This document shows positions 17,121 through 25,871 of a stretch of DNA of 64,000 nt, one piece after another; position 1 is the first letter of the stretch; each line of letters begins with the position of its first letter. The position numbers were made by a program, and so were the translations under genes. The DNA lies in the NCBI RefSeq assembly GCF_003955715.1, contig NZ_CP034463.1, positions 2,108,001 to 2,172,000 of the forward strand, in the 5' to 3' direction. This DNA is from Streptomyces aquilus (GTDB lineage: Bacteria > Actinomycetota > Actinomycetes > Streptomycetales > Streptomycetaceae). The notes under the pieces were generated by a model. That model worked only from the letters and a program-made list of their open reading frames with translations, ran no database searches and had not been told where the DNA came from.

Positions 17121-18419
17121 TTACTGGTTGTTGCAGGCGGACACGGGCGCCGCGGGGGCGGTGTCCAGCCAGGGCAGGTCGTGGCCCATCCGGTCCCGCT
17201 TGGTGCGCAGGTAGCGGAGGTTGTGCTCGCCCGCCTGTACCGGCATCGGCTCCCGGCTGTTGACCTTGAGCCCGTGGCGGAGCAGGGCGTCGGACTTGTC
17301 GGGGTTGTTGGTCATCAGGCGGACGCTGCGCACGCCGAGGTCCTTGAGGATCTGGGCGCCGGCGCCGTAGTCCCGGGCGTCGGCGGGCAGGCCGAGCTCC
17401 AGGTTGGCGTCGAGGGTGTCGCGGCCGCGCTCCTGGAGTTCGTACGCCCGCAGCTTGGACAGCAGGCCGATGCCGCGACCCTCGTGGCCGCGCAGGTAGA
17501 CGACCACTCCCCTGCCCTCGCTCTGGATGCGGTCCAGGGAGGCGTCGAGCTGGGGGCCGCAGTCGCAGCGGGCGGAGCCGAAGACATCGCCGGTGAGGCA
17601 TTCGGAGTGGACGCGGACCAGGACGTCCTCGCCGTCGCCGATCTCGCCGTGCACCAGGGCGACGTGCTCGACGCCGTCGACCGTGGAGCGGTAGCCGTAC
17701 GCCGTGAACTCGCCGTGGGCGGTGGGCAGTCGGACCTCGGCCTCGCGGCGGACGGTGGGCTCGGCGGAGCGGCGGTAGGCGATCAGGTCCTCGATGGAGA
17801 TGATCGTCAGGCCGTGCTTGCGGGCGAACGGGATCAGCTCGGGCAGCCGCAGCATCCGGCCGTCCTCGCCGGCGATCTCGACGATCGCGCCGGCCGGGCG
17901 CAGGCCCGCGAGGCGGGCGAGGTCGACGGCGGCCTCGGTGTGACCGTTGCGGACCAGCACACCGCCGGGCTGGGCGCGCAGCGGGAAGACATGGCCGGGG
18001 CGGACGAAGTCGGTGGGCTCGGCGTCGCCGCTCGCCAGCAGCCGGAGCGTGGTGGCGCGGTCGGCGGCGGAGATGCCGGTGGTCACGCCGTGGGCGCCGG
18101 AGGCGTCGACGGAGACGGTGAACGCCGTCTTCATCTGCTCGGTGTTGTCCTCGACCATCTGCGGGAGCCGGAGCCGGTCCAGCTCCTCGCCCTCCATGGG
18201 CGCGCAGATCAGGCCGCGGCACTCGCTCATCATGAAGGCCACGATCTCGGGGGTGACCTTCTCGGCCGCGACGACGAGGTCGCCCTCGTTCTCCCGGTCC
18301 TCGTCGTCGACGACGACGATCGGGCGGCCGGCCGCGATGTCGGCGATGGCCTGCTCGATGGGGTCGAGCGCGAAGTCCTCGATGCCGTCCGTGCTGTACA
18401 GGATCGTTGCGGTGCTCAT
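17121..18419 (-). CDS. ribBA: Bifunctional DHBP synthase / GTP cyclohydrolase II
   Basis: A 432-residue fusion covering both entry points of riboflavin synthesis. The N-terminal RibB domain (about 1-215) makes 3,4-dihydroxy-2-butanone 4-phosphate from ribulose-5-phosphate; its acidic loop is [16 protein letters not shown] and the later [22 protein letters not shown] carries conserved His/Glu. The C-terminal RibA domain opens the GTP ring: zinc ligands lie in [19 protein letters not shown], and the GTP-binding loop is [12 protein letters not shown]. The ATG at 18417-18419 overlaps the ribM stop by four bases, showing translational coupling. Full length, all key residues present. Confidence 0.97.
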   Translation of the reverse strand: MSTATILYSTDGIEDFALDPIEQAIADIAAGRPIVVVDDEDRENEGDLVVAAEKVTPEIVAFMMSECRGLICAPMEGEELDRLRLPQMVEDNTEQMKTAFTVSVDASGAHGVTTGISAADRATTLRLLASGDAEPTDFVRPGHVFPLRAQPGGVLVRNGHTEAAVDLARLAGLRPAGAIVEIAGEDGRMLRLPELIPFARKHGLTIISIEDLIAYRRSAEPTVRREAEVRLPTAHGEFTAYGYRSTVDGVEHVALVHGEIGDGEDVLVRVHSECLTGDVFGSARCDCGPQLDASLDRIQSEGRGVVVYLRGHEGRGIGLLSKLRAYELQERGRDTLDANLELGLPADARDYGAGAQILKDLGVRSVRLMTNNPDKSDALLRHGLKVNSREPMPVQAGEHNLRYLRTKRDRMGHDLPWLDTAPAAPVSACNNQ

Positions 18420-19060
18420 GCCGGCGCTCCTTCCAGAGCGGGCCGCGCGGCCGTGCGGGAGCGCAGCCACCAGTCGCGCATGCCCCACAGGACGAGCGCG
18501 CCGTAGATGACGTAGACGAAGCCGGAGAAGGCGTAACCGTTGGCGAAGTTGAGGGGGACGCCGACCAGGTCGACGAGGAGCCAGGCGATCCAGAACTCGA
18601 CCATGCCGCGGGCCTGGGCGTACATCGCGACGACGGTGCCGACGAAGATGTAGGCGTCCGGCCAAGGGTCCCAGGACAGACTCGGGTACGCCTTGAACAG
18701 CAGCGCGACGGCGACGGTGCCGACGGCCGCGGCGGCGGCCATCGCGCCGCGCTCGCGCCAGGTCGCGAACCGCGGGGCGATGTGACCGTCGGCGCCCTGC
18801 TCCTTGCTGCGGCGGTTCCACTGCCACCAGCCGTACAGCGCGACGACCATGACGATCGCCTGCTTGCCGGCGCTGCCGGTCAGATGGCCGTAGAAGGCGC
18901 CGAAGAGGATGAGGCCGGCCAGGAACTGGACGGGCCAGCTCCAGATGGAGCGGCGCCAGCCGAGGGCGAGGGCGATCAGGCCGAAGATGTTGCCGATCAT
19001 GTCCGACCAGAGGATGTGCTGGCCGAAGAGGCTGAACGCCTCGGTGTTGAGCGAGTTCAC
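18416..19060 (-). CDS. ribM: PnuC-like flavin transporter RibM
   Basis: A 214-residue integral membrane protein of the PnuC family with about six or seven helices ([64 protein letters not shown]). The aromatic-rich W-Q-W-N-R motif (YGWWQWNRR) typical of PnuC substrate sites is present. PnuC proteins usually move nicotinamide riboside. This one is coded between ribE and ribBA, overlapping both by four bases and under the FMN riboswitch, exactly the setting of RibM/PnuX, shown in S. davawensis and Corynebacterium to take up riboflavin. The assignment rests on family plus context. Confidence 0.88.
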   Translation of the reverse strand: MNSLNTEAFSLFGQHILWSDMIGNIFGLIALALGWRRSIWSWPVQFLAGLILFGAFYGHLTGSAGKQAIVMVVALYGWWQWNRRSKEQGADGHIAPRFATWRERGAMAAAAAVGTVAVALLFKAYPSLSWDPWPDAYIFVGTVVAMYAQARGMVEFWIAWLLVDLVGVPLNFANGYAFSGFVYVIYGALVLWGMRDWWLRSRTAARPALEGAPA

Positions 19061-19662
19061 CGGCCCGCTCCCTGCGTGCCGGCGAGCAGCCGCTCGACGT
19101 ACTTGGCGACGACGTCGACCTCGAGGTTGACCGGGTCGCCGGGCTGCTTGTGGCCGAGCGTGGTCAGGTCGAGGGTGGTGGGGATGAGGCTGACCGTGAA
19201 GTAGTCGGGGCCGGCCTCGACGACGGTGAGGCTGATGCCGTCGACGGTGATGGAGCCCTTCTCCACGACGTAGCGCGCGAGGTCCGCGGGGAGCGAGACC
19301 TTCACGATCTCCCAGTTCTCGGAGGGCTTGCGCTCCAGCACCTGGCCCGTGCCGTCCACATGGCCCTGCACGATGTGGCCGCCGAGCCGGGCGCCCACGG
19401 CGGTGGGGCGCTCCAGGTTGACACGGGAGCCGACGGTGAGGGCGCCGAGGCTGGAACGGTTGAGGGTCTCCGCCATGACGTCGGCGGTGAACTCGTCGCC
19501 CTCGTGCTCGACGACGGTGAGACAGACCCCGTTCACGGCGATGGAGTCGCCGTGCTTCGCGCCGTCGGTGACGACGGGGCCGCGCAGCCGGAAGCGGGAG
19601 GCGTCGCCGAGATTCTCGACGGCGGTGACCTCACCCAGCTCTTCGACGATTCCGGTGAACAC
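19057..19662 (-). CDS. ribE: Riboflavin synthase, alpha subunit
   Basis: A 201-residue enzyme that dismutates two 6,7-dimethyl-8-ribityllumazine molecules to riboflavin. It shows the internal repeat of two lumazine-binding domains: the first opens [17 protein letters not shown] with [14 protein letters not shown] and ends [18 protein letters not shown]; the second repeats these as [17 protein letters not shown]. The GTG start (19660-19662) follows an AGGAGG-type site. It is the first gene of the operon, 149 bases after the FMN riboswitch aptamer. In other nomenclature this gene is ribC. Confidence 0.97.
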   Translation of the reverse strand: MFTGIVEELGEVTAVENLGDASRFRLRGPVVTDGAKHGDSIAVNGVCLTVVEHEGDEFTADVMAETLNRSSLGALTVGSRVNLERPTAVGARLGGHIVQGHVDGTGQVLERKPSENWEIVKVSLPADLARYVVEKGSITVDGISLTVVEAGPDYFTVSLIPTTLDLTTLGHKQPGDPVNLEVDVVAKYVERLLAGTQGAGR

Positions 19663-19810
19663 TTCCCGGGTCCTCCTGCCTCATTCGGGCACGGACTCCG
19701 GGGCTGTCGATGACGACAGAATGAGCGAGCAGGAACACCGGGGGCGACGCCGGACAGAGTCGTCCACGAGGACGAACACTTACGGCGGCGCGCACGAATG
19801 CCCGCCCGCC

Positions 19811-19937
19811 GCGCACTGCCTCCCATCCGGACTTTAACCGTCGGTCCAGGAATTTCACCTGGTCAACCGGCCGCTGGAAGCGGTCGGGTCGCGGACTGTA
19901 ACCGCCGGTTCGGACTTTCACCGACCCCGGAGTGCGC
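19811..19937 (-). promoter_or_regulatory. FMN riboswitch (RFN element)
   Basis: The closing stem P1 is perfect: AGTGCGC (19931-19937) pairs with GCGCACT (19811-19817). Inside, read on the minus strand, are the hallmark loops GGTCGGTGAAAGTCC, CGGCGGTTACAGTCCGC, GGTGAAATTCC and GACGGTTAAAGTCCGGATGGGAG. FMN binding should shut off the downstream ribE-ribM-ribBA-ribH run. No clear T-tailed terminator follows; the 150-base platform ends in the ribE ribosome site, so control of translation initiation is more likely. Confidence 0.97.
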
Positions 19938-20056
19938 TGCTTCTGGTACAGAGCCAGTGTGCCACGGCTGATCGTGGTCCATACGGGTGAGTTGTGTGGA
20001 GTGGCTCACAGGTACCGTCCCTGGACTTCTCAACCCGGCCCGGTTGTAAGACTCTT

Positions 20057-20068
20057 TGGTCTAGTCCT
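20057..20068 (+). promoter_or_regulatory. Orphan chitinase-type DasR box
   Basis: TGGTCTAGTCCT is identical over all 12 bases to the promoter-embedded box of the chitinase gene at 5486. No gene starts downstream on the plus strand for over 1.3 kb, and the flanking minus-strand genes (ribE, ROK) do not start here. From 19938 to 20143 there is no gene, only this box and a hairpin. Confidence 0.6.
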
Positions 20069-20087
20069 TTCTGGATCACCACGGACC

Positions 20088-20129
20088 GGCCCGGCGGCGG
20101 TGACGACGGCCCTTGCCCGCCGCCGGGCC
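20088..20129. terminator. 13-bp hairpin terminator
   Basis: GGCCCGGCGGCGG and CCGCCGCCGGGCC pair perfectly around a 16-base loop, just past the stop of the minus-strand ROK gene (20144) and 20 bases after the orphan DasR box. It could end ROK transcription, or be the leftover terminator of a lost plus-strand gene. Confidence 0.75.
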
Positions 20130-20143
20130 CTTCAGGCATGACG

Positions 20144-21310
20144 TCAGCGCTCAGGCGGGCTGAAAAGGTCGTCCTGGGCCCGGTCCCGTGCCGTCAGCAG
20201 CGCACCCCGCAGCACCGCCGCGCCACCCAGGGCGCTTGACCGCACCTCCGTCGGCAGCGGCGACATCCGGCGCACCCGCTCCTCCACCCTCCGCGCCAAA
20301 TCCGCACCGCCCGCCTGCCCCACCTCGCCGCCCAGGACCACGCAGCCGGGGTCCAGGACGGCCACCACGGAGGAGACGCCCACGGCGAGGCGGTCGGCGA
20401 GGGCGTCCAGGAAGGCCGCGGTCCCGGCGGCCACCAGCCCCGCCGCCGCCGGCGCATGCTCACCGGCCTCCGCCACCACCCCGTACTCCCCCGCCAGCTC
20501 CGCGATCGCCGCCGAGCCCGCCAGCGAGTGGAACCCGCCCTCGCATCCCGTCGCCGACGGCAGCCCCGCCGTCCCCGGCACCGGCAGGAAGCCGATCTCC
20601 CCCGTGCCGCCGGACGCGCCGCGGCGCAGGGAGCCGTCCAGGACCACCGCCGCGCCCGTGCCGTGGCCGAGCCACAGCAGGACGAACGTGTCCCGGTCCT
20701 GCGCCACGCCGTCCCGCTGCTCCGCCAGGGCCGCCAGGTTCGTCTCGTTCTCGACGTGGACCCGAGCCTCCGGGAGGCGTTCCTGGAGGGCGGCGACCAG
20801 GCGGCGGTGCCACTCGGGCAGGCCCGTGGAGCTGCGGAGTTCACCGGTGGCGGGGTCGATGAGGCCGGGGGCGCCGATGCCGACGGTGTGCAGGCGGTCG
20901 GCGCCGGCCTCCTTGGCGACCCGCTCCACCAGGGCCACCGCCTGCTCGACGGCCGGGCCGGTGCCGACGTCCCCGGCGATCGGGGCCGAGGACTCGGCCA
21001 GCACCCGGCCCAGCAGATCGGACACGACGACCGAGACGCCCTCGGTGCGGACGTCGAGCGCGGCCAGCTGGGCGCGGTCGGCGACGATGCCGTACAGCTT
21101 CGCGTTCGGGCCGCGGCGCTGCTCGCCCGACTCCCCGGCCACCTCGATCAGTCCGGCCACGGCGAGGCGCTCGACGAGGTCGGCGACGGTCGGCCGGGAC
21201 AGGCCGGTGAGCTGCTTCAACTGCCCTGCCGTCAACGGCCCTTCCCGCTGGAGCAGACGCAGGGCGAGCCGGTCGTTGATGGCCCGGGCGGTGCTGGGGG
21301 ATGCGGGCAT
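20144..21310 (-). CDS. ROK-family transcriptional regulator
   Basis: A 388-residue regulator. An N-terminal winged HTH (about 1-75: GPLTAGQLKQLTGLSRPTVADLVERL) is followed by an actin-fold ROK domain with TVGIGAPGLIDPATGEL. The ROK zinc site is absent: the usual GEIGH is GEIGF and the CxCGxxGC cluster is replaced by GCEGGFHSLAGS. The catalytic Asp position reads NETN in place of N-D-x-N. It is therefore almost certainly a pure regulator, not a sugar kinase. It diverges from an MFS exporter gene, and a perfect palindrome lies in the shared promoter, the likely operator for both. The effector is unknown. Confidence 0.9.
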   Translation of the reverse strand: MPASPSTARAINDRLALRLLQREGPLTAGQLKQLTGLSRPTVADLVERLAVAGLIEVAGESGEQRRGPNAKLYGIVADRAQLAALDVRTEGVSVVVSDLLGRVLAESSAPIAGDVGTGPAVEQAVALVERVAKEAGADRLHTVGIGAPGLIDPATGELRSSTGLPEWHRRLVAALQERLPEARVHVENETNLAALAEQRDGVAQDRDTFVLLWLGHGTGAAVVLDGSLRRGASGGTGEIGFLPVPGTAGLPSATGCEGGFHSLAGSAAIAELAGEYGVVAEAGEHAPAAAGLVAAGTAAFLDALADRLAVGVSSVVAVLDPGCVVLGGEVGQAGGADLARRVEERVRRMSPLPTEVRSSALGGAAVLRGALLTARDRAQDDLFSPPER

Positions 21311-21349
21311 GCCGGGATCCTTCCAGATCGGCGGCTGATGACGCTCTAT

Positions 21350-21372
21350 CTATCAGGCAGGGTCCCTGATAG
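21350..21372. promoter_or_regulatory. Palindromic operator between the ROK and MFS genes
   Basis: CTATCAGG (21350-21357) and CCTGATAG (21365-21372) are a perfect 8-bp inverted repeat with a 7-base spacer, 40 bases upstream of the ROK start and 47 bases upstream of the MFS start. The A/T-rich arms stand out against the G+C-rich surroundings. Likely ROK binding site; inferred from location. Confidence 0.7.
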
Positions 21373-21418
21373 TTTACGACGTCGGCGGGGTCCACAGGCC
21401 GCAAAGGGGCGGGAGAGT

Positions 21419-22630
21419 ATGAGTGACGTGCTGTACGACCAGCGGCAGGTGAAGCGCGCCCGCTACGCCGTGGCCGCCGTCTTCGCCGTACACGGTGCCG
21501 TCACCGGCTCGTTCGCGACCCGCGTGCCGTGGATCCAGGACCATGCCTCGGTGAGCGCCGGGCAGTTGGGCCTCGCCCTCGCCTTCCCCGCGCTCGGCGC
21601 GTCCGTGGCGATGCCGCTGGCGGGGAGCATCAGCCATCGCTTCGGCGCCCGCAACGCGCTGCGCGGTCTCATCTCCCTGTGGACGCTGTCCCTGGTCCTG
21701 CCGTCCGTCTCCCCGAACCTGGTCGCCCTGTGTCTGGCGCTGTTCGTCTACGGCGCCACGGCCGGCATGGCGGACGTGGCCATGAACGCGCTCGGCGTCG
21801 AGATCGAGAACCGGCTGGGCCGGTCGATCATGTCCAGCCTGCACGGCATGTGGAGCGTGGGCACGCTGATCGGCTCGGCGGCCGGCACCCTCGCCGCCCA
21901 CCTGGGTTCGGACGCGCGGCTGCACCACGCGCTCGCGGCGGCCGTCCTCACCTGCCTCGGCCTGCTGGCCTGCCGCTGGGTGCCGGACCTCCAGCCCGCC
22001 GAGGACGAGGAGCCGCCGCCGCGCTTCGCCCTGCCGCCGAAGTCGGCGCTGCTCATCGGTGCTGTGGGCTTCTGCGCGGTGTTCGCGGAGGGCGCGAGCC
22101 TGGACTGGTCCGCGGTCTATCTGCGGGACCAGCTGGAGACCTCGGCGGGGCTGGCGGCGGCGTGCACCACCGGCTTCACGCTGACGATGGCCGTCGCGCG
22201 GCTCGCCGGCGACCGGATCGTCGACCGGTACGGGTCGGTGCGCACGGTCCGGGCGGGCGGCCTGCTCGCCGCACTCGGCGGACTGCTGATCGTCACCGCC
22301 CGCAACCCGGCCATGGCGATGACCGGGTTCGCCCTGATGGGGCTGGGGATCGCGGTGGTCGTGCCGCTGTGCTTCGCCGCCGCCGGCCGCAGCGGCTCGA
22401 ACCCGAGCCTGGCCATCGCCGGTGTCGCGACGATCACCTACACCTCGGGGCTGGTCGCGCCGAGCGCGATCGGCACCATCGCCCAGGCGACCAGTCTGCT
22501 GGTGTCGTTCATCCTGGTGACGGTCCTGGCGAGCGGGCTCGTGGCCTTCGCGGGCGTGCTGCGGGGCGGCGACCGCGACCGCCCGAAGATCAGTCCTCCG
22601 GCCGCAGCAGTTCCCGGCCCACGGCCCTGA
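21419..22630 (+). CDS. MFS transporter
   Basis: A 403-residue major facilitator with about twelve membrane helices. It starts MSDVLYDQRQVKRARYAVAAVFAVHGAVTGSFATRVPWIQDH, the FucP/YbjJ-like subgroup opening. The loop between helices 2 and 3 carries HRFGARNALRG (motif A-like), repeated in the second half as DRIVDRYGSVRTVRAG. The ATG at 21419 follows GGGAG. It faces the ROK regulator gene, so its expression is probably ligand-controlled; sugars or sugar-like drugs are the typical cargo of ROK-linked exporters, but the cargo cannot be read. The 3' end overlaps the convergent thioesterase gene by 41 bases. Confidence 0.9.
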   Translation: MSDVLYDQRQVKRARYAVAAVFAVHGAVTGSFATRVPWIQDHASVSAGQLGLALAFPALGASVAMPLAGSISHRFGARNALRGLISLWTLSLVLPSVSPNLVALCLALFVYGATAGMADVAMNALGVEIENRLGRSIMSSLHGMWSVGTLIGSAAGTLAAHLGSDARLHHALAAAVLTCLGLLACRWVPDLQPAEDEEPPPRFALPPKSALLIGAVGFCAVFAEGASLDWSAVYLRDQLETSAGLAAACTTGFTLTMAVARLAGDRIVDRYGSVRTVRAGGLLAALGGLLIVTARNPAMAMTGFALMGLGIAVVVPLCFAAAGRSGSNPSLAIAGVATITYTSGLVAPSAIGTIAQATSLLVSFILVTVLASGLVAFAGVLRGGDRDRPKISPPAAAVPGPRP

Positions 22631-23048
22631 ACCGCTCGCTCCACGGCGCCGGGCGCAGCGTCTCGGAGTCCAGCCGTACGAGGACCCGGGCGCCCCGCGC
22701 GTAGGTCACCGCGCCGTCCCGCGAGCAGAAGCGGAAGCCGTACGTCAGCCCGGTCGTGCCGAGCCTTTCCAGCCAGAGGTGGACGGCGTAGACGCCGGTC
22801 CGCGTCACCGGCGCCTCGTACGAGATGCGCAGTTCCTTGACGGCGTTGCAGGCGTCGCCGGCCGCCGCCCAGTCGCCCTCGAAGTGGATGCCGTACTCCT
22901 GCCACAGCTCGGTCCAGGCCTGCTCGACCTTGAGCGGGTAGCGGGCGTTGTGCAGGAGGCCGAGCGCGTCCAGGTCGTCGAAGTGGACGGTGACGGGGAT
23001 CAGCCGGCCGTGGGACACAGCGGGGGCGGTCGGGGCTTCGGCGGTCAC
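22590..23048 (-). CDS. Hotdog-fold acyl-CoA thioesterase (4HBT type)
   Basis: A 152-residue hotdog protein. The core VTVHFDDLDALGLLHNARYPLKVEQAWTEL matches the 4-hydroxybenzoyl-CoA thioesterase signature D-x-D-x-x-G-x-x-x-N-x-x-Y, with the catalytic Asp in FDDLDA. Beta strands follow (LRISYEAPVTRTGVYAVHLWLERLG, GLTYGFRFCS). It probably hydrolyses a medium or aromatic acyl-CoA; the substrate is unknown. I chose the GTG at 23046-23048, nine bases after GGAG; an ATG at 23085-23087 would add 13 residues but lacks a ribosome site. Confidence 0.85.
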   Translation of the reverse strand: MTAEAPTAPAVSHGRLIPVTVHFDDLDALGLLHNARYPLKVEQAWTELWQEYGIHFEGDWAAAGDACNAVKELRISYEAPVTRTGVYAVHLWLERLGTTGLTYGFRFCSRDGAVTYARGARVLVRLDSETLRPAPWSERFRAVGRELLRPED

Positions 23049-23193
23049 GGGTGGTGCTCCAGGGACGGACGACAGGGGCTCCCCCATGCTAAGCGGTCGC
23101 TCACCCTCTGGCCGTCCCCGGGGCGGTGACCTGGGCGGATCTCCCTGACAATGGTCCGGACATCCGCAGGTACGAGGAAGGCGAAACCGCACC

Positions 23194-24597
23194 ATGGATC
23201 TTGGCGTCGGCTGGAAGCTGCACGGAGACGGGCGGACGCCCGCGCCCGGAGCGGTGGTACGCCCCGACGAACGGCTCTCCTGGCCCCGCACGGTCGGGCT
23301 CGGCGCCCAGCACGTGGTGGCGATGTTCGGGGCGTCCTTCGTGGCACCCGTCCTCATGGGCCTGGACCCCAACCTGGCGATCATGATGTCCGGCGTCGCG
23401 ACCGTGATCTTCCTGCTCGCCACGCGCGGCCGGGTGCCCAGCTACCTCGGCTGCTCGCTGTCCTTCGTGGGCGTCGCGGCCGTGATCCGCGCCCAGGGCG
23501 GGACGAGCGCCACGGTGACCGGCGCGGTGTTCGTGGTGGGCGTCGCACTGTTCCTCGTCGGGGTCGCCGTGCAGCGGTTCGGGGCGCGGATCATCCATGC
23601 CGCGATGCCGCCGATCGTCACCGGCGCGGTGGTCATGCTGATCGGCTTCAACCTGGCCCCGGTCACCGCGAGCACCTATTGGCCGCAGGACCAGTGGACG
23701 GCCCTGCTGGTCATGCTGTTCACCGGTCTGGCGGTCGTCTGCCTGCGCGGTTTCTGGTCCCGGATCGCGATCTTCCTGGGGCTGCTCTTCGGGTACGGCA
23801 TCTCCTGGGCCTTCGACCGGATCTTCGGCCGCATCCACTCCGTCGACGCGAGCGGCAAGCTCACCGACCACTGGCGGCTGGACCTCTCCGCCGTGGGCCG
23901 GGCCGACTGGATCGGGCTCCCGGACTTCCACGGCCCGTCCTTCGAGTGGTCGGCGATCCTCGTCGCCCTCCCGGTCGTCATCGCGCTGGTCGCGGAGAAC
24001 GCCGGACACGTCAAGGCGGTCGGTGAGATGACCGGCGACCCGCTGGACGACAAGCTCGGTACCGCGATCTCGGCGGACGGCGTCGGCTCGATGCTGTCCA
24101 CCGCGCTGGGCGGCCCGCCCAACACCACGTACTCCGAGAACATCGGCGTGATGGCAGCGACCCGCGTCTACTCGACGGCCGCCTACTGGGCCGCCGCCGG
24201 CTTCGCGCTGCTCTTCGGTCTGTGCCCCAAGTTCGGCGCGGTCGTCGCCGCGATCCCGGGCGGGGTCCTCGGCGGCATCACCGTCATCCTCTACGGCATG
24301 ATCGGCCTGCTCGGCGCGCAGATCTGGATCAACTCCGGGGTGGACCTGCGCAATCCGCTGAACCTGGTGCCGGCCGCGGCGGGCATCATCATCGGCGTCG
24401 GCAACGTGACGATGAAGTTCACGGACACCTTCTCGCTGAGCGGCATCGCGCTCGGCACCCTGGTCGTCATCACCGGCTACCACGCGCTGCGGGCCTTCGC
24501 GCCGGCCCATCTCAAGGAGCAGAAGCCGCTGTTGGACGAGGGAACGTCGTCCTATGAGGGGTCGCAGAAGGACTCTTACGGCGAGGCCAAGTCGTAG
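23194..24597 (+). CDS. NCS2-family uracil/xanthine permease
   Basis: A 467-residue proton symporter of the nucleobase-ascorbate (NCS2) family with fourteen predicted helices. Diagnostic features are QHVVAMFGASFVAPVLMG near the N-terminus (UraA-type), PIVTGAVVMLIGFNLAPV, the substrate-binding ALVAENAGHVKAVGEMTG (E of the uracil group) in the eighth segment, and GGPPNTTYSENIGVMAATRVYS in the tenth, the NCS2 signature. The Glu and Asn/Tyr positions suggest uracil or a related pyrimidine. The ATG at 23194 lies behind GAGGAAGG. Its last 22 bases overlap the 3' end of the convergent GH6 gene. Confidence 0.92.
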   Translation: MDLGVGWKLHGDGRTPAPGAVVRPDERLSWPRTVGLGAQHVVAMFGASFVAPVLMGLDPNLAIMMSGVATVIFLLATRGRVPSYLGCSLSFVGVAAVIRAQGGTSATVTGAVFVVGVALFLVGVAVQRFGARIIHAAMPPIVTGAVVMLIGFNLAPVTASTYWPQDQWTALLVMLFTGLAVVCLRGFWSRIAIFLGLLFGYGISWAFDRIFGRIHSVDASGKLTDHWRLDLSAVGRADWIGLPDFHGPSFEWSAILVALPVVIALVAENAGHVKAVGEMTGDPLDDKLGTAISADGVGSMLSTALGGPPNTTYSENIGVMAATRVYSTAAYWAAAGFALLFGLCPKFGAVVAAIPGGVLGGITVILYGMIGLLGAQIWINSGVDLRNPLNLVPAAAGIIIGVGNVTMKFTDTFSLSGIALGTLVVITGYHALRAFAPAHLKEQKPLLDEGTSSYEGSQKDSYGEAKS

Positions 24598-25772
24598 GCG
24601 TACGACGGGGTGAACGTCCCCGGCGCCCCCTTGCAGCCGTCCGACTCCCCCGGCAGCTTCACCCACAGATAGCCGTCGATGCGCGCCTCGCCGGTGTTCA
24701 GGGTCGGCGTCCGGCCCAGCTTGCGGCCGTCGGGGTCGCACCACTCGCCGTCGGCCGGGGCGCCGTTGCCGTTGCGGCTGGTGTCGATGACGGCGCCGAG
24801 GTCCGCCGGGCCGCCGAGGGCCGTGAGGACCCGGCGGTCGTAGGCGATCTCGTCGGCGGTGCGGTGGAAGTTGGAGACGTTGCTGAAGATCCCGTCGGAG
24901 GACGCGGCCGAGCCGGCGCCCGCCTGCCGCAGCAGGTCCGCCTGTTTGGCCGCCGGGTGCCAGCCGGAGTGGCCGGCGTCGTAATAGACGCGCGCCCTGG
25001 GGTTCGCGGCCTTGATGACGCGGCCCGCGCGGGCCAACGAGGCGAAGCGGTCGGCGCGCCCGCCGCCGGAGAGGCACTCGGACTGGGCGATCGAGTCGGG
25101 CTCCAGGATCACGACGACCTCGTCGGAGCCCAGCCCGGCGGCGAACCGGTCGATCCAGGCGTCGTACGCGTCGAGGTCGGGCGCCCCGCCCTGGGAGGCA
25201 CCACCGCAGTCCCGGTCCGGGATGGTGTACGCCACGACGACCGGCACCCGATCCTGGGCCGCGGCGGCCGTGGTGACGGCCCTGACCTGTGCGGTGATGG
25301 TGTCGGGCGCGTACGCGGCGAACCAGACGGCCGCCGGCTGGTCGGCGATCCGGGACGCGATGACGTCGTGCCGGGGGTCGCCGGCGTTGGCGCGGAGCCA
25401 GTCGAGCACCTGGGAGTCGGGGTGGCGGTAGAGGCGTGCGGCGGTGTGCACCGGCGGCTGCTTCTTCTCGGTCTTCGTCGGCGTGGGGCTCGCCTGCTTC
25501 TTCGGGGCGGCCGACGGGGACGCCGGCCTGGTGGTCACCGACGGGGACAGGGACGGCGACGGGGCGGGCGGCCGGATGTCCAGGGTCGGTGACTCCGTCA
25601 CCTCGGGACGGGCCTCGTTCGAGCCGTGCCCGTCGTCCAGCGCGGACACCATCCCGGTCGCGGTGCCGACGGCGACCACGACGGAGGCCGCCGCGACCAT
25701 GCCGTTGCGCCGCGCGGCACGCCGCCGCTCCGCCCGGCGCTCGGCCAGGCGCCGCGCACGTGAGCCCGACAC
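24576..25772 (-). CDS. Membrane-anchored GH6 family glycosidase
   Basis: A 398-residue cellulase-family 6 protein. A basic cytoplasmic start (RARRLAERRAERRRAARRNG) leads to one uncleaved helix (MVAAASVVVAVGTATGMVSAL), then a Ser/Thr/Pro linker of about 70 residues (PAPSPSLSPSV, KKQASPTPTKTEKK), then the GH6 barrel. Catalytic markers are VVVAYTIPDRDCGG (proton-donor region), VVVILEPDSIAQ and IDTSRNGNG, with GEWCDPDGRKLG near the end. It should act outside the cell while tethered. The GTG at 25770-25772 is behind GGGGAGGGG. Whether it is an endoglucanase or cellobiohydrolase cannot be told; the loops are short, which favours endo action. Confidence 0.9.
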   Translation of the reverse strand: MSGSRARRLAERRAERRRAARRNGMVAAASVVVAVGTATGMVSALDDGHGSNEARPEVTESPTLDIRPPAPSPSLSPSVTTRPASPSAAPKKQASPTPTKTEKKQPPVHTAARLYRHPDSQVLDWLRANAGDPRHDVIASRIADQPAAVWFAAYAPDTITAQVRAVTTAAAAQDRVPVVVAYTIPDRDCGGASQGGAPDLDAYDAWIDRFAAGLGSDEVVVILEPDSIAQSECLSGGGRADRFASLARAGRVIKAANPRARVYYDAGHSGWHPAAKQADLLRQAGAGSAASSDGIFSNVSNFHRTADEIAYDRRVLTALGGPADLGAVIDTSRNGNGAPADGEWCDPDGRKLGRTPTLNTGEARIDGYLWVKLPGESDGCKGAPGTFTPSYAYDLASP

Positions 25773-25871
25773 CCGCTGATCCCCTCCCCCACGCCGGGCG
25801 CGTTCCCCCGTTCTGGGGAAGCGTCGGGCCCGCCGCCACTCGGGCCAGCCTAGGCCTGGGACCCTGCGTGC

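Noticed and set aside
23152..23162. GGTCCGGACA as a DasR box before the NCS2 permease
   Set aside because: Central TA/CA step and outer bases differ, and palindromes of this kind are common by chance in G+C-rich DNA.
23101..25839. A 912-codon minus-strand frame across the permease and GH6 genes
   Set aside because: Translation is Arg/Gly/Pro/Asp-rich noise; both true genes are clear in other frames.
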